Shown here piece by piece: positions 1 through 5,549 of a DNA stretch of 8,609 nucleotides. Under the pieces are notes generated by a model that was not told the origin of the DNA, made no database searches, and worked only from the letters and a program-made list of their open reading frames with translations. The DNA is from Candidatus Nitrosopumilus sp. (GTDB lineage: Archaea; Thermoproteota; Nitrososphaeria; Nitrososphaerales; Nitrosopumilaceae): the NCBI GenBank assembly GCA_030637455.1, contig DAOWGL010000030.1, forward strand, positions 1 through 8,609, given 5' to 3'. The position numbers and the translations under genes were made by a program. Within the stretch, counting starts at the first letter, position 1, and each line of letters begins with the position of its first letter.

Positions 1-36
1 AAAAACTAGCACAAAAACTAGCACAAAAACTGTAAA
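1..36 (+). repeat. 12-base tandem repeat within coding tail
   Basis: Two exact copies of aaaaactagcac (1-12 and 13-24) are followed by a third, diverged copy that begins aaaaact. In frame each unit encodes Lys-Thr-Ser-Thr. This suggests the tail grew by slippage or unequal exchange, so its length may vary between strains. Confidence 0.7.
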
Positions 37-85
37 AAAGCCTAGTTCAAAAACCACAAAAAAGGCAACCAAAAAATCTGCCTAG
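1..85 (+). CDS. 3' end of a gene with a Lys/Thr/Ser-rich tail (partial)
   Basis: The first 85 bases read open in one frame to a TAG at 83-85, giving about 27 residues made almost only of Lys, Thr, Ser, Ala and Pro (for example KTSTKTSTKTVKKPSS). The gene starts outside the window. Such a basic, low-complexity C-terminal tail is common on archaeal and bacterial DNA-binding proteins such as topoisomerases and histone-like proteins, where it holds nucleic acid non-specifically. No folded domain is visible, so the protein cannot be named. Its TAG lies 56 bases before nnrD, which has its own TATA-like box, so the two need not be co-transcribed. The tail is partly built from a 12-base tandem repeat. 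Confidence 0.6.
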   Translation, partial: KTSTKTSTKTVKKPSSKTTKKATKKSA

Positions 86-111
86 CCCTTCTTTGATACT
101 TTAAAACAAGA

Positions 112-119
112 TTTATTCA
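112..119 (+). promoter_or_regulatory. TATA-like box of nnrD
   Basis: The sequence tttattca is centred about 26 bases before the nnrD ATG. This is the spacing expected when archaeal transcription starts at or next to the start codon. It resembles the tttattat box before psmB. A second AT-rich element, ctttaaaac at 99-107, would give a leader of about 10-15 bases instead. Confidence 0.45.
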
Positions 120-141
120 TCTATTTTTTAGAGAGTACAGT

Positions 142-1005
142 ATGGTGAGAAAGAATCTAACTGCATCAATTGTTAAGAAATTCATTCCTGCCAGAAAATC
201 AAAATCCCGAAAAGGTGACAATGGAATCGTTCTAGTTGTTGGCGGAAGTTACATTTACCATGGCGCTCCAATATTATCTTCACTTGCTGCATTGAAATGC
301 GGTACTGATCTAGTTTACACATCTGTACCAAAAGTCAACGTTACTCCCACTCGTGCTGTTTCCCCAAATCTAATTGTAATCCCTCTAGTTGATCAAAAAC
401 TGACATTAGGTGCAGTAAACAAATTGATTGGTGCTTTACCTCGTAATTTACATTCAGCAACAATTGGAATGGGTCTAGCAATTCAAGAAAAAAATTCCTT
501 GTTACATTTTGTAAAATCTTTACTTGATAGGGATGTTAGATTATCCCTTGATGCTAGTGCACTATTTCCTGATGTTTTGCCACTTTTAGCAAACAAAAAT
601 GTTGTAGTGACGCCTCATGCTGGAGAATTCAAAAGATTGTTTGGAGATGTTCCGCCAAACACAAAAAATGAACGAATCCATCTTGTAGAGTCTAAAGCAA
701 AAGAATTTGGAATTACTGTTTTACTAAAAGGTGCAACAGATATTGTGTCAAATGGATCTATCACCTATCTTAATGAGAAAAAAACTCCTGCAATGACAGT
801 TGGTGGAACTGGAGATGTTTTATCCGGATTAGTAGCAGGTTTACTATCAAATAATAGAAATTCATTAGAATCAGCAGCAGCTGCCACATTCATTAATGGA
901 TTGGCAGGCAAAGCTGCCCAGAAACGATTAGGATTACACATGACTTCAATGGATCTTTTAGATGAAATTCCAGCAGTAATGAAGCCTTTTGATAGAATTG
1001 TATGA
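142..1005 (+). CDS. nnrD: ADP/ATP-dependent NAD(P)H-hydrate dehydratase
   Basis: This is a ribokinase-fold protein of the YjeF C-terminal (carbohydrate kinase-like) family. It repairs hydrated NADH and NADPH (NADHX, NADPHX) in the cytosol by nucleotide-dependent dehydration. Visible marks are the N-terminal GDNGIVLVVGGS glycine segment (residues 25-36), VVTPHAGEF (155-163), the VLLKGATD strand and turn, and GGTGDVLSG (221-229), whose Asp225 is the expected catalytic base. At 287 residues it is a full dehydratase domain, but the NnrE epimerase (YjeF N-terminal) domain that many bacteria and archaea fuse to it is absent, so the epimerase must be elsewhere or missing. The ATG at 142 is supported by a TATA-like box about 26 bases upstream. 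The stop overlaps the next gene's ATG by four bases (ATGA), so translation is probably coupled to the peptidase. The family assignment is firm; the function is inferred from family. Confidence 0.9.
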   Translation: MVRKNLTASIVKKFIPARKSKSRKGDNGIVLVVGGSYIYHGAPILSSLAALKCGTDLVYTSVPKVNVTPTRAVSPNLIVIPLVDQKLTLGAVNKLIGALPRNLHSATIGMGLAIQEKNSLLHFVKSLLDRDVRLSLDASALFPDVLPLLANKNVVVTPHAGEFKRLFGDVPPNTKNERIHLVESKAKEFGITVLLKGATDIVSNGSITYLNEKKTPAMTVGGTGDVLSGLVAGLLSNNRNSLESAAAATFINGLAGKAAQKRLGLHMTSMDLLDEIPAVMKPFDRIV

Positions 1006-2363
1006 GTAAAATGATTCCAACAAAGCATGTAGACGCTCACATGGGTGAACTTGTTTCAGATTTACAGATGCTTATTCGCCAACCCAGTGTTTCTGCAAAA
1101 AACGAAGGAATTGAAGAATGTGCAATTCTGGTTCAAAAATTATTAAAAAAATCTGGAGTTAAATCAGAAATTTTACGATTAAAGAAAGGCGTTGCACCCA
1201 TTGTATATGGAGAAATAAAATCAAAACAAAATTCGAAAAAAACTCTAATGTTTTACAACCATTATGATGTCCAACCTGCAGAACCATTTGATTTGTGGGA
1301 TGATCCCCCATTTAGCGGCACAAAAAAAGGAAACAAAATTTTTGGACGTGGTGCTACTGATGACAAGGGAGAATTAATTACTCGAATCAAAGCAGTTGAA
1401 GCATGTTTGAAAACAACAGGTGATGTGCCTTGTAATATTAAATTCGTAATTGAAGGTGAGGAAGAAACTGGCAGTGCTCACATTGAAGAATATCTAAGAA
1501 AATACAAAAAGAAATTTTCATGTGATGGGGTGATTTGGGAATTCGGATACGTTGATGCAAAGAACAGACCAATCATTGGACTTGGAATGAAAGGATTACT
1601 CTTTGTTGAATTATCTGTAAAAGAATCAATTCGAGATGCACATTCTAGCTTGGCAGTATTAATCAAAAACCCGGCGTGGCGATTGATTGAGGTTGTAAAT
1701 ACACTGAGAAACTCTGATGGTGAGGTTCTCATCAAAGACTGGTATAGTGAAGTATCCTCTTTCTCAAAAAATGATTTGAAAATTATCAAAAATGAACCAT
1801 TTGATGAAAATGTATTCAAAAAAGAATTTGGAATAAAGTCATTTGTAGGTAACAAGAAAGGAATGGATGCAAAAAAGGCTCTAGTTGGAGGGGCAACTTG
1901 CAACATTGCAGGTTTTGTTTCAGGGTATGTTGGAGATGGTGCAAAAACTGTTCTTCCTGGCAGTGCTCTTGTGAAAATAGACTTTAGATTAATTCCTAAA
2001 ATGGATCCTAAAAAACAAGTTTTACGATTAAAAAACCACTTAAAATCAAAAGGATTCTCAGATGTTGGCATCAGAGTTTACCATGGTGAGGCCGCGGCTA
2101 GAACTGATTCTTCTCATCCTTTTGTATCTCAAGTAAAAGATGCTGCAGACAAGTCATTTGGCAAATCTATTCTCAATGTTTCAAATGCCGGTACTGGTCC
2201 GATGTATCCCTTTGTTGAAATTCTAAATGCTCCTTGCATATCCATTGGAAGCACATACATGTTTTCACGAATTCATTCACCAAACGAATTTGCAAGAGTC
2301 GATTTGTTAAAGAAAACTACAAAGTGCATGTGTGAGATAATGATTAATTTTGGAAATTCCTAG
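1002..2363 (+). CDS. M20 family metallopeptidase (dipeptidase-like)
   Basis: This 453-residue cytosolic di-zinc hydrolase belongs to the M20 (ArgE/DapE/CPG2/carnosine dipeptidase) family. Expected metal ligands and catalytic residues are visible: NHYDVQP with His87 and Asp89, GRGATDDKGE with Asp120, EGEEETGS with Glu154 (general base) and Glu155 (metal), and IHSPNEF with His425 near the C-terminus. The dimerisation or lid domain lies between, about residues 200-310, where the usual HSG motif reads HSS (RDAHSSL). Overall it is closest to the dipeptidase (CNDP-like) branch, but M20 enzymes also deacylate amino acids, so the substrate is unknown. Start and stop are clear: the ATG overlaps the nnrD stop, and a T6 run at 2381-2386, just after the TAG, could end the transcript. 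The TAG shares its bases with the stop codon of the convergent DoxX-type gene. Confidence 0.88.
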   Translation: MSKMIPTKHVDAHMGELVSDLQMLIRQPSVSAKNEGIEECAILVQKLLKKSGVKSEILRLKKGVAPIVYGEIKSKQNSKKTLMFYNHYDVQPAEPFDLWDDPPFSGTKKGNKIFGRGATDDKGELITRIKAVEACLKTTGDVPCNIKFVIEGEEETGSAHIEEYLRKYKKKFSCDGVIWEFGYVDAKNRPIIGLGMKGLLFVELSVKESIRDAHSSLAVLIKNPAWRLIEVVNTLRNSDGEVLIKDWYSEVSSFSKNDLKIIKNEPFDENVFKKEFGIKSFVGNKKGMDAKKALVGGATCNIAGFVSGYVGDGAKTVLPGSALVKIDFRLIPKMDPKKQVLRLKNHLKSKGFSDVGIRVYHGEAAARTDSSHPFVSQVKDAADKSFGKSILNVSNAGTGPMYPFVEILNAPCISIGSTYMFSRIHSPNEFARVDLLKKTTKCMCEIMINFGNS

Positions 2364-2776
2364 TGGAGACATCTGGGTAATTTTTTGATAACTTGAGCAA
2401 GTGATATTCTACCTGGTCCTACTACCATAATTACAAGTGCTACTGCAAGTAAAATCAAATCCAATTCTACTCCTCCTTTTCCTGTAATGGCCGATGCTCC
2501 TTTGACCATGAAAATTGCACCGAGCATAATAATTGAAATTAATGATGCAGATAATCTACTTAGAACTCCAATAATTAGTAAAATTCCTGGAACTAGTTCT
2601 GCTAATGCAATTGGGATTTGCATTTCTGCTGGTAATCCCATGTTTGGTAAATTCTCTGCAAATCCTGGACTAAACTTTGAGATTCCATGAATGATAAAGA
2701 TCACACCAATTGCAGATCTTAAACCCATGAACACTACATCATTTAGAATCTTTTCTCGAATTTCAGCAGAGGTCAT
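2360..2776 (-). CDS. DoxX family integral membrane protein
   Basis: This encodes a 138-residue protein with four hydrophobic helices at about residues 17-33, 53-72, 76-93 and 104-120, the layout of the DoxX/DoxD-like family. The first helix ends in IIHGISKF (His30, Gly31, Lys34), a typical DoxX signature, and helix two carries LAELVPG with Glu60. Some relatives are subunits of thiosulfate:quinone oxidoreductase, and others act in redox or oxidative-stress complexes. The substrate here cannot be told. An upstream in-frame ATG at 2815 would add 13 residues. The ATG at 2776 is preferred because a TAATTATA box (minus strand) lies about 25 bases before it, and that box would be inside the longer coding sequence. 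It diverges from psmB and converges on the M20 gene. Confidence 0.82.
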   Translation of the reverse strand: MTSAEIREKILNDVVFMGLRSAIGVIFIIHGISKFSPGFAENLPNMGLPAEMQIPIALAELVPGILLIIGVLSRLSASLISIIMLGAIFMVKGASAITGKGGVELDLILLAVALVIMVVGPGRISLAQVIKKLPRCLH

Positions 2777-2797
2777 AGGACTACCTTGAATTTTCAG

Positions 2798-2805
2798 TAT
2801 AATTA
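2798..2805 (-). promoter_or_regulatory. TATA box of the DoxX-type gene
   Basis: On the minus strand this reads TAATTATA, centred about 25 bases before the ATG at 2776. The spacing predicts a leaderless transcript and decides between the two candidate starts. No comparable box is placed for the ATG at 2815. Confidence 0.5.
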
Positions 2806-2842
2806 TTTTGCCCATAAATTACACGTTAAATGTAGAAAGCCC

Positions 2843-2850
2843 TTTATTAT
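2843..2850 (+). promoter_or_regulatory. TATA box of psmB
   Basis: The sequence tttattat is centred about 25 bases before the psmB ATG at 2871, again predicting a leaderless mRNA. It lies back to back with the DoxX promoter in a gap of 94 bases, so the two divergent genes may influence each other's transcription. Confidence 0.55.
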
Positions 2851-2870
2851 GCGGCAAAATTATTTGAAAT

Positions 2871-3467
2871 ATGTCAATGTATATGCCAGGAGCAACTGCT
2901 GTTGGAATTACTTTTGATGGTGGTATCGTTCTCGCAAGTGAGAAAAGGATCGCATTTGGAAACTTTTTGGTAAGTAAATCTACAAAGAAAACATTCCCTA
3001 TCACTAACAAAGTTGGTGCAACTTGTGCTGGCCTTGTAGCAGACATGCAAATTCTATCTTTACAAATTTCCGCTTTAGCTAAAATAAGAAAAATGGAACT
3101 CAAAAGAGATGTCCCACCAAACACAGTAGCCAAAATGATGTCAAATATGATGTATGAGCGAAGATACTTCCCATTACTGACTCAGGTAATTGTTGGCGGT
3201 GTAGTCGACAAACCAATCATGTACACATTAGACCCATTAGGTTCAGTACTTCCTGATAATTATGCAGCCGTAGGAACTGGTGCAGAAATGGCATTAGGTG
3301 TATTGGATCCTCAGTTCAAACCAAACATGAGCCGAGATGATGCAGTAGATTTGGCAAAACGTGCAGTTCGTTCAGCAGCTCTTAGAGATTCTGCTAGTGG
3401 TGATGGATTAGATATTCTTGTAATCACTAAAGATGGCACTGAAGAGTTTACAGAAGATATTAAATAA
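2871..3467 (+). CDS. psmB: Proteasome beta subunit, second type, lacking Thr1
   Basis: This 198-residue Ntn-hydrolase fold protein forms part of the inner beta rings of the archaeal 20S proteasome, which degrades proteins unfolded by an AAA ATPase. Compared from memory with Thermoplasma PsmB (GTTTVGI...), the mature start here reads GATAVGI, so the nucleophile Thr1 is Ala8. The other active-site residues are kept: position 17 is Glu24, Lys33 is Lys40, and RDSASG supplies Asp173 and Ser176. The prosegment is only seven residues. The sequence PGATAVGI...GGIVLASEKR resembles the second beta subunit of Sulfolobus, which begins PATAIG. It is therefore probably a structural or modulatory beta subunit that works with a catalytic paralogue elsewhere. 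Cleavage before Thr9, one position off, cannot be excluded. A well-placed TATA box supports the start. The gene converges on the PUA gene. Confidence 0.92.
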   Translation: MSMYMPGATAVGITFDGGIVLASEKRIAFGNFLVSKSTKKTFPITNKVGATCAGLVADMQILSLQISALAKIRKMELKRDVPPNTVAKMMSNMMYERRYFPLLTQVIVGGVVDKPIMYTLDPLGSVLPDNYAAVGTGAEMALGVLDPQFKPNMSRDDAVDLAKRAVRSAALRDSASGDGLDILVITKDGTEEFTEDIK

Positions 3468-3491
3468 AAAAATTCTTTTTAAAAATTAGTT
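3468..3491. terminator. Short bidirectional T-rich terminator
   Basis: The 24 bases between the convergent psmB and PUA genes hold T5 (3476-3480) and TTTT runs on the + strand and A-runs that read as T-runs on the - strand. Archaeal RNA polymerase can stop at such T-tracts without a hairpin, so the segment could end both transcripts. Confidence 0.45.
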
Positions 3492-3968
3492 TTAATCGTA
3501 AATGGTTTTTCCTGTTTCCCAGAATCTATCTGAGATATAGTGCATGTTGTTTATGATTTCGCCTTTTTCCATGGTTTCAAGTTCTGAACTGCTGACTAAT
3601 GATTTCCCAACTGCTAAAAATTTGTGTTGAGATTCCTCAACAATGCACACTATCTGGTCTTTTTCAAACTCTGTGAATTTTTTAATTCCAGGTCTCATCA
3701 AATTTGCCCCCTTACACATGAATTTCACTGCACCCATGTCAACTGTAACTGTTGGAAACCTTTCTAACATTTTAATTTCAGATAAAAATGGTAGATAATC
3801 TTCATCAACTTTTAGAATTTTTAACCCATCCCCTGTTATGATTTGCGCATCATCTAAAATCTGATGTACTTTGACATTTTTTATTTTAGGAAATTCAATC
3901 CCCCATTTCTCTGAAACTATTTTTAATAGTGTACTAGTTTCACTTTTAGAAATTAAATTGGACTTCAA
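3492..3968 (-). CDS. PUA-domain RNA-binding protein (archaeal MCT-1 homologue)
   Basis: This 158-residue protein has a small N-terminal domain (about 1-70) and a PUA domain (about 74-150). The PUA part shows VTVDMGAVKFMCKGANLMRPGI (74-95), FLAVGKSLVSSSEL (117-130) and NMHYISDRFW (141-150). This is the pattern of archaeal COG2016 proteins and of eukaryotic MCT-1 (MCTS1), which binds the small ribosomal subunit with DENR and acts in re-initiation and ribosome recycling. An archaeal role in translation is inferred from that family. The start codon is TTG: an in-frame TAG lies two codons upstream and no ATG occurs near the N-terminus. The TTG overlaps the hom stop as TTGA, so translation is probably coupled. 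No promoter of its own is seen, and it likely depends on the hom transcript. Confidence 0.85.
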   Translation of the reverse strand: MKSNLISKSETSTLLKIVSEKWGIEFPKIKNVKVHQILDDAQIITGDGLKILKVDEDYLPFLSEIKMLERFPTVTVDMGAVKFMCKGANLMRPGIKKFTEFEKDQIVCIVEESQHKFLAVGKSLVSSSELETMEKGEIINNMHYISDRFWETGKTIYD

Positions 3969-4975
3969 TCTCTAGCAATCTCTTGTCTGATGTCTAACAA
4001 GTCTCTGAGAATTGAACTAGCTGTTTCCATGCCTCCAGCACCTTTACCGATAATTGTTTGAGTGCCTGAATGCTCAGATGTGAAAGCAATTGCGTTTAGT
4101 GTTCCATTTACACAGAGTGGGTCGTCATTTGGTACTTCTTTTGGTCCAACAACAAGTTTTTTGTTACAAGATGCAATTAATTTTATTGCACAATTATTCT
4201 TGGCAGCCTTTTTGATATCCTCGACTGTAACTTTTCTAATTCCTGTACAGTTAATGTCTGGAAGTGTTACCTTCATTCCCATAATCCAGTTAGCAAGAAT
4301 GACTAGTTTTGCTGCAGCGTCTAATCCGTCTAAATCTAAAGACTCGTCAGCTTCGACATACCCTTTGTCTTTTGCATCTTTTAGTGCTTCTTCATAAGTT
4401 ACACCTGTTCCCATATTTGTTAAAATGTAATTTGTAGTTCCATTAAGAATTCCTGCAAATGATGTAATTCTTTCACCACTCAGGCTATTTTTTGCATAAT
4501 CTAGGATTGGTGTTCCGCCTCCCACTGTACCGCTAAATTTGAACATCACTTGGTTGTATATTGCAAGTTCTAGAAGTGATGGGAATGCCAAAGCTAATGG
4601 TCCTTTATTTACAGATATGACATGCATGCCTTTTTTCATGGCAGTAGTGATGTGGGTCATTCCAGGCTCTGCATCTTTGTAGTTACTTGCTGTAGTCTCA
4701 ATGAGTACATCTGCCTCTACATTTTTTAGCATGTCGATTCCTGACATTAAATTTTTAGTATCTGCATAATTTTTTACAGTTCCAAACTTTTTCTTTGTCT
4801 CAATTAGTTTATTGAAATTTAATCCTGATTGATTTACTGCACTTCCTTTACTGTCAAAGACTCCGACAACTCTAGGTTTTAATCCATATTTTGCATATAG
4901 ATCATCTGCTCTTGATTCAAATAATTTTACCAAACTTTGACCTACAACCCCAAAACCGCATAATATGATTCTCAA
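3965..4975 (-). CDS. hom: Homoserine dehydrogenase
   Basis: This 336-residue cytosolic enzyme reduces aspartate semialdehyde to homoserine with NAD(P)H, the branch point to threonine, isoleucine and methionine. The N-terminal Rossmann domain opens with IILCGFGVVGQSL (3-15). SVNKGPLA carries Lys124. The catalytic domain shows GTVGGGTPI (149-157), GILNGTTNYILT (175-186) and DLDGLDAAAK (214-223), with Asp219 and Lys223 matching the conserved catalytic pair. GAGGMETASSILRDLL (312-327) is the family's C-terminal signature. There is no ACT domain, so direct threonine feedback through one is not expected. The start must be TTG: the frame is open back to a TAA near 5030 but contains no ATG or GTG, and position 1 leads straight into the first beta strand. 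A purine-rich stretch precedes it. It is followed by the PUA gene with a four-base overlap. Confidence 0.93.
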   Translation of the reverse strand: MRIILCGFGVVGQSLVKLFESRADDLYAKYGLKPRVVGVFDSKGSAVNQSGLNFNKLIETKKKFGTVKNYADTKNLMSGIDMLKNVEADVLIETTASNYKDAEPGMTHITTAMKKGMHVISVNKGPLALAFPSLLELAIYNQVMFKFSGTVGGGTPILDYAKNSLSGERITSFAGILNGTTNYILTNMGTGVTYEEALKDAKDKGYVEADESLDLDGLDAAAKLVILANWIMGMKVTLPDINCTGIRKVTVEDIKKAAKNNCAIKLIASCNKKLVVGPKEVPNDDPLCVNGTLNAIAFTSEHSGTQTIIGKGAGGMETASSILRDLLDIRQEIARD

Positions 4976-4990
4976 ATCCTTTCTTTCCTT
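4976..4990 (-). promoter_or_regulatory. Purine-rich leader before the hom TTG start
   Basis: On the minus strand the 15 bases before the TTG read AAGGAAAGAAAGGAT, with two AAGGA-like segments that could pair weakly with the 16S rRNA 3' end. The better AT-rich boxes lie farther away than for other genes here: AATATTAT centred near 5016 and ATAATAAAA near 5031. hom may therefore have a short leader of about 15-30 bases instead of being leaderless. Confidence 0.35.
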
Positions 4991-5105
4991 TTTGTTTCGT
5001 TTTTGTGGTTCATAATATTCTTCTTGATTTTATTATCCTTAATTGTGTTTTATTAATAATTTTTGAATATTCTTTCACAAATAGCACGCCTTTGTTAATC
5101 TATGA

Positions 5106-5513
5106 CTATTGCGTATCTTCATCTTTTTCATGTTGTAATGAAATTGAATTAATACAATATCTTTGATTTGTAGGCTGAGGGCCATCATCAAATACGTGGC
5201 CTAAGTGTGCTCCACATTTGTTACAATTAACTTCAGTACGAACCATTCCATATGTCTTATCTGAAATATACTCTATCTTTTCTTCTGAAATTGGTTTCCA
5301 GAAACTTGGCCATCCTGATCCTGAATCAAACTTTGCATCTGATGAGAATAGTTCTTCACCACAGCATGTGCATTTGAATGCCCCTTCTAGTTTAGTATTG
5401 TTATATTTTCCAGTAAATGCTGGTTCTGTTCCGTGATTAATGCAAATTTCATACTGATCTGGAGTTAACTGTTCTTTCCATTCTTCAGGGTTTTTCACAA
5501 TTTTTTCTGTCAT
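5106..5513 (-). CDS. msrB: Peptide-methionine (R)-S-oxide reductase B
   Basis: This 135-residue cytosolic enzyme reduces the R form of methionine sulfoxide in proteins or as the free amino acid, an oxidative-damage repair step. Visible motifs are GTEPAF (29-33), GSGWPSFW (65-72), HLGHVFDDGP (103-112) and RYCINS (118-123), with catalytic Cys120. The structural zinc site is complete: Cys48 and Cys51 plus Cys97 and Cys100. The usual resolving Cys in the DSGCGW segment is Ser66 here, so regeneration must use another Cys (Cys24 and Cys50 are spare) or an external thiol. The ATG is preceded by TAATAT on the minus strand about 24 bases upstream, which fits its own leaderless promoter. It also lies 36 bases after the ThyX-like gene and could be read through from it. 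No MsrA is in the window. Confidence 0.95.
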   Translation of the reverse strand: MTEKIVKNPEEWKEQLTPDQYEICINHGTEPAFTGKYNNTKLEGAFKCTCCGEELFSSDAKFDSGSGWPSFWKPISEEKIEYISDKTYGMVRTEVNCNKCGAHLGHVFDDGPQPTNQRYCINSISLQHEKDEDTQ

Positions 5514-5533
5514 GATATTTTTTGATTATTCTG

Positions 5534-5539
5534 ATATTA
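5534..5539 (-). promoter_or_regulatory. Possible TATA box of msrB
   Basis: TAATAT on the minus strand is centred about 23 bases before the msrB ATG, within the 36-base gap after the ThyX-like gene. The element is short and the region is AT-rich, so it could be chance. Confidence 0.35.
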
Positions 5540-5549
5540 GAATATTCTT

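Noticed and set aside
1478..2071. Long open frame (197 codons) on the minus strand opposite the M20 peptidase
   Set aside because: It lies wholly inside a gene with complete family motifs, has no TATA-like box I could place, and its translation is low-order Ser/Phe/Pro-rich sequence typical of an antisense shadow.
4976..5105. Possible small RNA or gene in the 130-base gap between msrB and hom
   Set aside because: Apart from the 13-codon upstream frame and AT-rich promoter-like stretches there is no stable hairpin or open frame that I could see.
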